Notes under the pieces: model-generated
Told to the model about the DNA's origin: nothing
Databases searched by the model: none
What the model saw: the letters and a program-made list of their open reading frames with translations, nothing else
Program-made: the position numbers and the translations under genes
NCBI GenBank assembly: GCA_033807775.1
Contig: CM066314.1
Coordinates: 92,172,929 to 92,236,928 of the forward strand
Origin: Saussurea involucrata
Taxonomy: Eukaryota > Streptophyta > Magnoliopsida > Asterales > Asteraceae
Length of the DNA stretch: 64,000 nucleotides
Direction of reading: 5' to 3'
Shown: one piece after another, positions 10,926 through 22,255 of the stretch
Numbering within the stretch: the stretch's first letter is position 1
How the letters are laid out: each line of letters starts with the position of its first letter

Positions 10926-12651
10926 TGTAACACCCAAATCCCATATACACAACAAATCACATAATGTAACATAACATTGATTAATCAAACGAACCATCGT
11001 ATTACAAGTACGGTCCCTTAAACTAAATTACAATCAAAAGAAGGCATTCTACTACAAACTTCTTACTAAATACATACATAACATTTAATCATTATAATAC
11101 AACTGCTAAACATGCCAAAATCTTCGTCACATAATCCTTCACGTAAGCCATCCATCGATTACTCTAATTACTTGCTCTTACGCGATCCACCACCTGGAAT
11201 ACATATTTTTAAAACGAAAATGAGGGTTAGACACGATGGTCTAAGTGAGATAAATCCCTGTTAGTTTGAAATCATTTATATACACCTTATTCATATAAAT
11301 CATTCAGCACAATCAAATATATCAATTTGAACTCACACATAGTGTACCTTCCTTTCTCATTCCTCCTGGCCATATTAGTTGGTTGCAAGCCAAGTAATAA
11401 TTTACAACGTTTTACAACGTTGTACAACATCTAAAGCCAAACAACGCTATACAGATTCTATAACCAAACACACCGGTCCTAAGCCCGGCCAACGTATTAT
11501 AACACATTATAATACTCATGTAAACATAATACCTCAATATATTATAATTCACATATACCATACATATAAACACATAATCACCAATTATCACATTCCCAAA
11601 CCATACGTATGTATTCCAGTTGAAAATACTTTTAAAGTAAAACTCACCTGTTTGACTTATCAAAATGTCCACCAAGCTTTTCTCAAACAATTCAGCTTCA
11701 CTTCAATTTCACAGAATCTGAAACAATCATATACAAGTATTGCCTTACCACTTTGATCACATAAGTCTTACCAAGACTAAGAACTCTAAAGCACTCTAGT
11801 CCCTAAATGTTACTCCCAAACCCGAACTTAAGTCGAGTCCACAGTACATTCGATCCTCATTCATTCCCTATCCATGATTTAATAAAACACAGACTATTGA
11901 ATACCTAAAAGCATCTAAACTCCCAATTTTTACCAAACAGCAAAAGTATCCGGATACCTCAACTTTTCCGGACAACACAACTTTTCCGGACACAAGACTT
12001 TTCCGGACAACTTATACAATCCGGACGTCATCCGGACACCAAAGTAATCCGGATACTATCCGGAAAACATAGGAAAAAGGAACTTACCCGGAAAAAATAT
12101 TCATCCGGACACCTTTAGAACACTACCCGGACACCATCAAAGAACTACTCGGACACTTCCAACAAAACCATCCGGACACATTCATGGTGTCCGGAAACTA
12201 CTGTCGGTTTGGTGCTTTTTACCCAGAAAACCGACTGAATCATTATAAGATATGAAATTGACTGTTCCAATCCGATAGAACCTACTTAATAGCAATTACA
12301 AACATAAATTACAAAGGGACATGCCTTCAAATCACTTCTAAGAAGACCAAATGGAGCCCTAACCCTCCCTTTTCTTTCTTCTCCTTTTTCTCTCCAACAC
12401 ACACACTTGCACTCACTAATTTTTCTGTTTTTATGAAATATCTGATTTCATCCAGGGATAATATCTAATTAAATTACCACTTTAGTCCCTAAACTACTCA
12501 ATAATGACCAAAATACCTTTTTAACTTATTAATCAATCCAAACACCCTTAAACTTATAAATTCACCCAAACTCACCCTAAATATCAATTATAGAATTAAA
12601 TAAATTTAACGACAAGAGGGTTTAACTAACAAACTTACCCGGGGTATTACA
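10926..12651 (-). repeat. 5' LTR of element B
   Basis: Read on the minus strand it begins TGTAATACCCCGGG at 12651 and ends GGGTGTTACA at 10926, next to the primer-binding site. It is about 1.7 kb. It shares layout and short blocks with the LTR at 38033-53296: both have a gagggttagac block and a CCGGACA-rich array. The open frames at 11379-11756 are AT-rich chance frames. The partner 3' LTR is missing. Confidence 0.8.
11945..12200. repeat. CCGGACA array in the B LTR
   Basis: About fifteen copies of a short word around TCCGGA or CCGGACA occur at irregular spacing. The core TCCGGA is a perfect palindrome. A similar array lies at 52558-52795 in a related LTR, so the array is a family trait rather than a local accident. 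Confidence 0.75.
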
Positions 12652-13687
12652 GTTCGGGACCTGTTTCGACCTCCCTAAACCCAGAAAAACAGAGATTTAA
12701 TTTAATTAACAGCTAGATCCGGTTCTTAGCTTTCCAGGGACGTATTACACACGTCCTAACGATTTTCCTAGAATTTATAACGAATTATCTACGAACGGAA
12801 CATAAAACTGTCGAAAATCCAGACCTGCTGTAAAAACAGCAGTTTTACGCCTAGATAGAGGCCGAACCAAACTTTCGCTAAAACACGAAAAACGTGCCCG
12901 ACACCGAATGTGAACCGTGGGCACCGGATTCGTCTCAATCCGAGTTAGGACGAGAAAGTTACGCGCTAAAGAAAACTGGACAGAAAGCTAAATATTACAT
13001 AAAATGATAAAACGGTTTCCGCACCAACCCACTAACGGTATGAGGGTTCCGCCGCCAGGTGGTTTCGAGGTCTGGTCGCGGCCACCACCCACTGCCCTTT
13101 CCGGAAGCGGTGGTCGCCGGAGGCGGCGGCGGCGGCCGGCGGCGATTGTTTTCTCAAACTAACGATTAAACGACGAGGGAAACAACAAACGGGAACACAG
13201 TTCTTACCTCGACGTGGCTTCTCCTCCACCCTTTCCGGCAGAAACGACGGCGACTCTCCCTTCTTTCCTGCGAACTCTCTCTCTCTCTCTCCGGCGACTC
13301 TCTCTCTCCCTTACTCCGGCGACTCTCTCTCCCTTACTCACGGCCGGCGCTCTCTCTCTTGCTCACGGTCGACGACAGCAAAAGGGGAGGGGGGAAGAGC
13401 CGTAGGTTTAGTTTTCTATTCTCCTTCTTCTTTTGCTTCCAAGTCACGATACCAAACCTTCTCGCAACTAAAATGGGTTTCGGTTATGAATAGCATGGGC
13501 CAAACCAAGACTTTTGGCCCTTGACACAAATGGTCCCTCAACTAAATCCTTCTCGCAACTAACCAAAATTCCGACATTTTAACGATTAGGTCCAATTCGT
13601 CTAACCCCGTTAACGGAAACCACATTAAATAAACTAAAACAAAAGGATTTATAAAAAGAGATTACATAGCGGAATATGGGCTTTACA
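12652..13687 (-). repeat. 5' LTR of element A, remaining part
   Basis: This is a near-copy of 129-1162. On the minus strand it starts TGTAAAGCCC at 13687, where it abuts coding sequence of copia C1. It is interrupted at 12652 by the LTR of B. Differences from the other copy include a local replacement near 13460. Confidence 0.85.
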
Positions 13688-15878
13688 AAATATCTTTTCA
13701 AGTTCTGAGAAACTTTCTGACTTAAACTCAGAATCTTCAATTTATTCATAATTCTGACCAACAGACTCAGAATTCTGATTTGAAGCCTCAGAATTCTGAC
13801 TAGCTGTCTCAGAATTTCTCTTGTGTTCAGAAACCTTGCTTGCACCAAATATACTCTAAATTTTTGTATAAGAAAAACTTGGTTGTTTATTTTTGTAACT
13901 AACATTCAGAGTCATATTCGAATTTAGCATCATTATATCTTGGTTTCTCTTCTGTTGGTTTTGAAATATTTTTCTTAACCTTGTCTTCTGAAACTTTTGA
14001 CTTTTCAGTTTTTGATTCAGAAGTAATTTCTTTTGCTTTTTCAAGACTTGATTTTTGTAGATTATCAGAACTTGTTATTGAACTTGCAGGTCTCACAAAA
14101 ATTTCAACAATCTCTGGGATTTCTGGTTTAGGAACTTGTAATTTATAAAAATCATAAAGATTTCTTGGAGCCCTTTTCAAAACAACATTTTCCTCCAAAC
14201 CTAATCCCATTTTTGGATTATAAAATCTTGTGTCTTTAACATTGTTTGTGAGAAGACTCAAAGTTTGTTGAGTTTGACCTCTTTTTAGATTAAGGTCTTC
14301 CAACTCTTTGATTTTTGTATATAAATTATTTCTTTCATCAAGCAACATATCAAATTTAATTTGCAAATCAACCTTTCCATCTTTTACTTCTAAGAGTTCA
14401 ATTTTCAATTCAGAAATATTTTTCAAAAGATTAGAATTCTCTTTTCTGACTTTTTGTTTTTCAACCTCAGATTCTTCAAATTGTTCTTTAATTATTTCTT
14501 TTTCTGTTCTGAATTTGTTAACCAGAATCCTTTCACCTTTTATCTGTTTTCTAAGTTTAACAAATTCAGAATTCAAATTACCAATTTGAGTCATTAAATC
14601 TATTTCAAGAGCAGAAGAATCAGAACCTGCATCCTCATAGTCAGAATCTTCTTCATTCCTAATCTTAGCCATATAACTTTGCATTTGTGAAAAGTGAATG
14701 CAATCCTCTTCACCAGAAGAATAATACAACCAATTCTCTTGTTCTGCCAATAATGCAATTCCACTGTCTTTGGTTTTGGCAAGTTGAGCTTTCTTTGCAT
14801 AGTACTCATAGTCTTTAACCACTTTCACTCTGCAGTCCCTTGCAAAATGACCAGGTTTTCCACACTTGAAACAAAGATCCTCCTCTTTTCTTTCTTCCTT
14901 CTCTTCTTTCTTCTCATATTTGTTTTCCTCTCTATCATCTTTCTTCTTATATTTCTCATCTGAACTCCCCTGTTCTTTTCTGAACTTACCCTCAAATCTC
15001 TTCTTTCCATACCTTTTGTTAAAAGTATTAGTCAACAATGCTAATTTCTCAGCAATCAGCTTGATATCATCATCTTCCTCAGATCATTCTTCCTTCTCAG
15101 ATTCCTCCTCTAACTTTGGTATTTCAGACATAAACACAGATTTCTTGGATGTTTTGGTTATTTTGGATTTTGAAAGTAAAGCTAATTGATCAGAAACACT
15201 TTACTTTTCCTCAACCACTTGCTTAACAGAATCCTCATGCTGATTCAGAACACAAAACAGACCATTCAGATCTTCCTCACACATAGCTTTGTTCATCTGG
15301 AGACTAATGGCAAAAGATGACCATTCTGAATTAAAACAATTCAGAAACTTGTTGTTGATCTCTGACTTACTTTTCTTTAGCCCATTCCTTCTAAGATCAT
15401 TTAATATTGTGCAAAACTTGTTATAAGTATGATTTAAACTTTCAGATTCCTTTCCTTTGAATCTTTCATAAGCATTGATGCATTGGTTTAGTTTTGCTTG
15501 AATTGATTTGGTTGTTCCAAACATCTGCTTTTCCAGTTCATCCCACATTTCCTTTGCAGATGTTCCACTATCAATTCTATTGAAGACTTCATTAGGAATT
15601 GCCAAAGTCAACAAAGTAACAACTCTTTTATCAATTGCATGTCTCTGTTTTTGAACTTCTGTGTATTGTGAAAAACTTTTCTTCACTCTGGTAGCAGGAA
15701 TCTCCGGAGTAGTATCTGTTGCAGGTGTAGCAGCAACATCAACATATACTTCTATTGGACCTTCGCGAATAGAAATCATCAAATTCTCATCAATATTATC
15801 CAAGAATTGGATAATTCGGATCTTCCATTGTTGATATTCTTCTAGAATTAGAACAGGTGGCTTCGTCTCAGACCCCAT
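13688..15878 (-). pseudogene. copia C1 gag (UBN2-type, zinc knuckle, coiled coil)
   Basis: The ATG at 15878 starts MGSETKPPVLILEEYQQWK, a copia Gag opening with the UBN2-like region. It reads through AKEMWDELEKQMFG to a stop near 15201, with a second stop near 15085. The frame resumes with one CCHC knuckle (CFKCGKPGHFARDC). A long Glu/Lys-rich coiled coil follows, then a Ser/Gln/Asn-rich tail built from QNSES-like repeats. A one-base loss near 13913 gives another shift. The A insertion truncates the tail. Its sister copy in C2 aligns throughout. It is inactive because of the stops and truncation. Confidence 0.85.
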
Positions 15879-16112
15879 CGAGAGAAATTATTTAGAAGAC
15901 ATGATTTGTAAGATGATTCAACAGAAAGACAAATTCGAATTTCTTGAACAAAAATAGAACGGATTCAAGAATTACTAAGAATTCAAGAATTACTAAGAAT
16001 TCAAGAATTACAAGTAGCAGCGGAATCAATCATCGAATTGATCAAGAAATCTTCAAGAACACGATCTACAAACCCTCAAGAACATGATCTTGAACAAATT
16101 TGTTTGTTGATT

Positions 16113-16126
16113 GACTTTGATACCAA
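16113..16126 (-). promoter_or_regulatory. primer-binding site of C1
   Basis: On the minus strand the bases read TTGGTATCAAAGTC, directly after the LTR end. This is the initiator tRNA-Met type. The 15879-16112 stretch is an untranslated leader. Confidence 0.75.
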
Positions 16127-16127
16127 T

Positions 16128-17197
16128 TGTAGAAACCAGGGTTCAATCTTACAATCAATTATGAACAATTAGGAACAATCAAACTGTGAAATGATAGAGA
16201 ATTGGATCAAACAGCTTTGTATTCAATCAAGAACAAATTACATATCTAGGGAGAGAATCTCTCAAAGATTACAAAGTGAATACAAAGTTATGCGGAAAGT
16301 TTGTTAGCTTACAGTTGCTAACTTCTATATATACTGTAAGGAAAAGCTAAAGATACAGTACATATATGTGAAAGACTAATAGAACAATTACACGTGTCCT
16401 AATTAGTAATAGAATATAACTGAAAATATCCTAACACATAAGTTCTGAACAACATGTTTAGAACTTCTGAACATCGTTCTGATTGAGCACTTTAGAACAT
16501 CCTTCAAGCACTTGGACATTTTAATCTTCATCATCAAGAGTTCGGAGTCTCCTACTCAGAACTCTGAGCCTTCTATTCAGACTTCACACATGGTAATCTA
16601 TTCAAGATTCTCATATCAGAACTGAAAGTGCAGGATCTATTCTTACAATCAATATAGAAAGAAGTAATTGAGAAATTGTATGATCAAGCCCAATTGTATT
16701 CAATGATGCACAGAATTACAGATCTAAGAGAGAGATAACCTCAAAGATTACAAGGAATGAATACAAGTAATATGGGAAAATCAATCAGTTAGCAACGTAG
16801 TGCTAACCACTCTATTTATACTGTAACGGATATATTAAAGCTACAGTACAAATAAGAAAGACTAATAAGAACAAAACACGTGTCCTAATTAGTTTACACA
16901 TTACTAAGTAACGAAACTCGTCATAAGTTCTGAACAGGTAGTTCAGAACTTCTGAACATTCTTCTGATCACGCTTCTCAGAACTTCTGACTTCTCTTTCT
17001 CAGATCTCTGACTCTTCTTCTCAGAACTTCTGACTCTTCTTCTCAGAACTTCTGAACCTTCTTATCAGATCTTCAACACTTGGTTTATTGACAAAACTTC
17101 AGATCTAACAAGAACTTCTGAGTCTTCTTACTCAGAACTCTGAGTCTTCAGTTCACATCTCAACACTGGTGATTTTGACAAAACTCTAAATCTAACA
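16128..17197 (-). repeat. 5' LTR of C1, split by a solo LTR
   Basis: On the minus strand it begins TGTTAGATTTAG at 17197 and ends GGTTTCTACA at 16128, next to the primer-binding site. Removing the nested solo LTR and one TSD copy leaves about 577 bp. It is rich in the quasi-palindrome TCAGAACTTCTGA and relatives. Confidence 0.75.
16623..17110 (-). repeat. solo LTR of the C2 copia family
   Basis: This matches the C2 LTRs over their whole length (488 bp against 487 and 465). It is flanked on both sides by AGAAC (16618-16622 and 17111-17115). There is no internal region. A full element inserted here and then lost its body by LTR-LTR recombination. Confidence 0.85.
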
Positions 17198-17310
17198 AGC
17201 ATACTTGTTTCTAAATTGTTATAGTGACTAATGATCGGTAAAGTACGTTTTGTATATCTGGTTATGTGTAACCATTTTCTATGGTTATTTCTTTGTGTTA
17301 TATCAGAACA

Positions 17311-17667
17311 ATGGTGAATACGCCACCAATGTCCCATATTTCTTCGAAGGATAGGGCCGTGATTGATTGGTCAGTGGAAAAGCGACCGGAGATGGTTGAA
17401 ACACATGAAAGTCCGTCGAGGTTACCTTCTATGGGAGGAGCGGACAGTTGGGTACACAGAACGAGTACTAGTACCGCCAACACGAGAAACGTCGGAGTCA
17501 ACAATGAAGTCTCATATGATGGAGAACATGACGCGAATGATGAATACAGCAATGGCACAACAAACATAAATGTTTATGAAAGAGCTGAATGATCGAAGTT
17601 CGGAGTTACGTCGAACGGAGACTGATACCGGTATAATAAATCAGATTCGTAATCCTGCGACAGATGT
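17311..17667 (+). pseudogene. gypsy D gag, N-terminal part
   Basis: The ATG at 17311 opens MVNTPPMSHISSKDRAVIDW and runs open to a TGA at 17590. The frame that joins the rest of gag is a different one: it reads MMENMTRMMNTAM, then a TAA, then KELNDRSSELRRTETD and NQIRNPATD. A frameshift near 17500 and a stop near 17564 therefore break it. At 17667 element E interrupts; the next D codons are at 25313 (NRMVERVCSYK). Confidence 0.65.
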
Positions 17668-17977
17668 TGTTGGAACCCAGATACATCAAGTAACAATAAT
17701 CATAGCAATATATTGAATGATTGAGAGGAGTTTACAAGATAGGATTGATGAACACTCTCTCTTTTGAAGCTTTCTCTCTATCAGTAAACGTATGAAAATG
17801 TAAAAGAGAGGCTTAACCTAATAAACTCTAAGTCAAGACTTTATAACCAAAAACAACAATTGGTTATTTACAATATTATCCCTTGACACTCAACAAATAC
17901 AAATAAGCCCTTACACTACTTTAAAGTATTTCTTTATAAAACATTCATATAAATTTGGGGGCTAAATAAAGCTAACA
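17668..17977 (-). repeat. left LTR of E (3' LTR of a minus-strand arm)
   Basis: This is 310 bp, TGTTGG to TAACA on the plus strand. A minus-strand polypurine tract AGGGGGAGAT abuts its inner end. The first 50 or so bases of the minus-strand reading match the start of the right LTR (24909) with few changes; the middle is diverged. Confidence 0.8.
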
Positions 17978-20900
17978 ATCTCCCCCTAATGTTTTATAAA
18001 GAAAGCATCATCTAGTAGTCTCCCCCTTGCTTTCTTTAGAGGCGTTGGTGTGTCAATCTTCAAGTCTTGCAAGAGTCTTCTTTTCCTGATCTTCCACGAT
18101 GTCAGTTGCTTCAATTTCTTCTTTAACTCCCCCTTGATCGTTGCATACTCCCCCTTGAATGTTGCTTTGCTTTTCAATTTGTGTGGCCTATGCTCAGAGT
18201 TGGCAATGATGAAGCTCTGACAGGACTTCCAGTTATCATTGAAGTAAATTAAAAAATAAACTTCTCAAACTGTTCTTGGCAATATCACATAGATAAGCAT
18301 GTGGAATCACAAAGATTCGTGATATTGTGTGGAAGAAAATAGAATATTATCTATTAAGCTCAAAAGTGTGTAAACTGTTTGGACATAACAGGTTTCCACA
18401 GACTCAATGTGCATGAGTGAAGTGTGAAGGTGGGGCAACTATCCTTCTTTTCAATATCCAACCTTCCAAAGAAAGATCAGATAGCATATGTGCTGCTTCC
18501 CCGTGGAAAAGTGAAACAGTTCCTTGTGGAGAAGGAAGTGAGTAGCTGGTGGGGTTAAGACAAGAGTTGGCATGGGCTCACTGCATGTTTCAATGACAAT
18601 CACCAAAAATTTGTGATAAATCAGAAATGTGGTTTGCCCGGCTCAGAAAAGAGATGGTGCAGAGTTGTATAATTCTTTTGACTCTGTTCTCACACCCTCT
18701 TTCTTTTTATCATGTATCTCACATCTAACCAAACTCCCTTTTCAATTTTTACCTCTTAAGCACAATGAGAAAAATTCAGAGAGTTATCTCCCCCACTCTT
18801 TGATGTAGACCCTTCACCTCTCAAACACTCAGGGTTTACTTCTTTGGTAGGAAACACAGGTTTAAGTGATCCATAGAATTTCTATAAAGCTTACACATTG
18901 ATCCCATGAAATTTTTTGTCCTAAAGATTGTATTGTTCCACACACTAACTATTTTTAGTCTCAGAATAGCATTTAAAATCCAACTTCTATATCAGAAAAA
19001 ACATTTAGCATCAAGAATTGGTTTGACCATTTGAAAGAGGTTTTATCATTCTAAAGATGGCCATTCTCTAAAAATGATGAAAGGTTTAGACATTTTACCT
19101 TTGCATGAATATGGTCAGATTGGCATTCTCCCCCTCAAATTGAGCATTAAATCTCATTTAAGCGCAATTTGAAATCAGATATCCTGTAAAAATAAAAAGG
19201 TGTTGGTAATCATCTTTGATGATTCCTCATTTGTTAGGAATATCCAAAAGCACAGTTAATTCAAATTAAAAGGAAACATGGTGCTGGGGGTTAGAGATTA
19301 GAAATACCAGTCAAAGTCTGATCTGTTGAGGTACTGGTCCTACACTGATGTGTGTAGAAACAACATTCAGTTGAAGTCCTGGTTCTATACTGATGTGTAT
19401 AGAAGCAACCTCAATCTGATCTGATTATGGCAATGGAGATAGTGAAGTGATGCTTTCTATCCAGCAAGTATCTACTGACTTTGACACAGATTCTGACAAT
19501 TAAGCACACTGATTCAGACCAAACTCAAAACATGAAAAAGTTTCATCTTTGTCTTATGAGTTCAACGCAACTGGACTCATGCGAATCCGAGCATCGAGTA
19601 AAAAGTTGTGCGCTTGTTTCTGAAGCAGCGCAAAGCTGACAGCAAGTACTAAGACGTTGGTCTACGGGCTCTGAGGTTCGGCCGCAGAGGTTCAGTCCAC
19701 AGAGGCTCTGTCGGGTTTCACAGAGTCTCTGTGGTGAACAGTACCATAGAAGTTGGTCAGCAGAGGTCGCGTGCGGCAGAGGTTTGTCAAGGTGTCCCAC
19801 AGAGGCTGCTTCTGTGATGTGCTTTTGCTTCTGTGTACAACTGCCTCTATAGAGCCTTATGGAGGCTCTGCACCAACTCTAAATAGCTTCTGAATACTAT
19901 GAACCATCTCTGTGGTTAGCCTCTGTGATCTGTTTAAGCTCTGTCCATGTGCACCTCTGTGATCTGCCTTACAGAGGCTCTGTACAACCGCAAAGCTTTT
20001 GTAGTTAACCTCTGCACAGCATAAACCACGAGATAGGCTCTGCATTGACCTTTGTGAATGATGTTTTGTATAGTTCAACTTAAGAGGCCTCTCCTGCACT
20101 TGACAAGTCTGGACAACAGCTACACTTGACACGATCACGGTTCTTAAAGACACTGAAGCAGCAGTTGCTTAATCTTCTGTATCAGCAGTAGCTTAACGAG
20201 CAGCTTAATGGCTTTCTGGGATCGCGGAGGCTCTGCACAACTTCACAGAGGCTCTGTGCAAGTTCACAGAGGCTCTGTGCAAGTTCACAGAGGTAGTGTC
20301 GATATAGGGTGGTTCTGGTGAGCAGAGGGGTGATCAGGTCTGGTGTACTGAATGTCTGCATATTAAGCCAGATGTCTGCTCATTAAGCACTTGGTTTGAG
20401 ATCCGGTCACAGAGGGCTCTGGTGAACAGTGTCGCAGAGGGGTTCTGTGAATACTCCAGAGGGCTCTGGTGAGACAACAATCAGCTTTCGACCAACACTT
20501 AATATAAGACTTCATAGAGGATGTAGCCAAGGTGTGCTGCAGAGGGGTCGATGTGAACACTACCACAGAGGGGTCTGTGAACAGTACCACAGAGGCCTCT
20601 GTAGAAAAAGTAACTGATGAGTTCCCCTGTTTCAGTTTTAAAACAGCAGCACAACTTATCTGAATTTTAACAGTCTGAGTTGAAGTCTGATCAGATTATA
20701 TGGACTGCATTTTTGTCAAACAGCAAACTGCACTTGATTTCTGTATTGATTTCTGGTTTTGCACATCAGGAATAGTAACAAATCAATTTCACAGAGGTCG
20801 AGCTTGATCTGTGTTGTGTTTTGAGCTACACATTTTCTTGTCAGCTTCTTCAGATTCCAAACAAAAACATGAAAACAGGTATTTTGGTCTTTGTCAATCT

Positions 20901-22255
20901 GGTTGAGATCTAAACACAACAGCCTGGATAAACAACTTAAAACAGCACATCAACAGAAGGATCTGAAGTTTGGTTCTTTGAACAGATTTGGAACAACAGC
21001 TAACAGGTTAAACTCATTAAGTTGTTAAGCTTTTAAGAAATCAGCACAACATGTTTCTGGTCTTAAACGTCTGAAAGTTAATGATAGCACACAGATTAGC
21101 ATATTTGAGCATTCTCTGATCTGTTTGAAAGCAAAACCTGATCAGATTCACTTGAAAAAGCTAATTAGAGTTTGAAGTAGAAAATGAGGTCTGATTAAGC
21201 ACTTGACAGCAGATTAAGCAAAGATGTGAGTTGTTTCTGTATTAAGCTTATTCTACACAGCAGTTGTACAAGCAATTAAAATCTGTACAGAGTCAGATTT
21301 TGATCAAATAGCTGTACACATTCTGATATGAGTTTTGATTGAGTCCAATCAGATCTTCTGATGTGTTCCTGTTTTCACACAACACATAGCAGCAGCTTAA
21401 CCAGCAGATTAAGCATGAACAGCAACAGATTAAGCATCCATTTAAAATCAGATATAGCACACTTTTAAGATCGATAAGCATCAACTAGAGGCATCAAACA
21501 TAGCAGTAGCAGATATTGACAAAATAAACACAGAGAACTGTTATGTATGCATAAAACTTCTTAATTACAGATACAAACTCTGAATCAGCAAAGCTTGATG
21601 TCTGCACAGCCTTGATGAAGTTCTGATGACTCAAGTCTGCACAAAAATTGACATGAATCTGTTAAGCTCTGAATTCACTTTTCTGATTTGAATGGAACAG
21701 CAGCTTGTCTGTTAAGCTCTGCACATTGTTAAGCTGTTGTTCCTTCTCAGCTTAAGCTTAGATTAGACATGAAATCTCTTTCAAAACTTAGAATTTTGCA
21801 ACGAAATTTTGCAACTTGGGTTTTGTGAATTTTTTGAATTTTCAGAACTTCAAATTACCATAACTTGCTCAAAAATGAGAATTTTGCAATGAAATTTTAC
21901 AGGGTTACTCAAAATGTGATTCTGAACACATTCTCTGGAAATGTTTTCTACTAAAAACACATAGAACTATGAGTTCGATCACACCACAGTAAACTGAACT
22001 TTTTCGTAAAAAATTTCTTCAAAATCAACAAATTGATTTATAAACAATTATGAACAATAAAACCCTGTCTTGATCTGAATCCAGATATGTGCAAAAGATC
22101 CAATAAGCCATTTAGGACTGAGTTCTGTACTGTTGTGCACAGAAATCAATTGCCTTTGAAGGACGAGTCTTAAACTGAGTGTTTAAGAGTCCATTTCAAC
22201 TGAAGATTGAGTCCTAAACAGATGTGTTTAGGAGTCCGTGTACCTGCAAGACAGA
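17978..22255 (-). other. non-coding 3' region of E
   Basis: This is 4.3 kb downstream of the E gag, where pol would be expected. No reverse transcriptase, integrase or protease motif is visible in any frame. It contains several extra polypurine-like AGGGGGAG tracts on the minus strand (near 18019, 18126, 18147 and 19137), and a dense CAGAGG/CCTCTG palindrome field at 19650-20600. The rest is AT-rich with no recognised feature. Confidence 0.7.
19650..20600. repeat. dispersed ACAGAGGCTCTGT palindromes in E
   Basis: More than twenty copies of a short imperfect palindrome (ACAGAG-n-CTCTGT or CACAGAGGGGTCTGTG) lie about 15-60 bases apart. The unit around 19540-19760 recurs in inverse orientation at about 23980-24180 and 24350-24560. 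Transcripts could fold into many small hairpins. Confidence 0.7.

Larger units (their letters stand above)
3936..12651 (-). mobile_element. gypsy element B, 3'-truncated, inserted in the 5' LTR of A
   Basis: On the minus strand this runs 5' LTR (12651 to 10926), primer-binding site, gag, then two tandem copies of a protease-RT-RNase H-integrase block. The 5' LTR abuts sequence matching base 129 of the A LTR, so B landed inside the A 5' LTR. There is no 3' LTR: the second integrase copy stops inside its C-terminal domain at about 3936, where A pol begins. A later deletion that removed the end of B together with the start of A explains this. Confidence 0.8.
13688..17197 (-). mobile_element. copia element C1, 5' part, inserted in gypsy D
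   Basis: On the minus strand this holds the 5' LTR, leader and a long gag of a SIRE-like copia element. It is cut at 13687 by the LTR of element A, and the rest of C1 should lie left of the window. The gag is a relative of that in C2 at 47787-50918. Beyond 17197 the sequence becomes the leader and gag of gypsy D. Confidence 0.8.
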
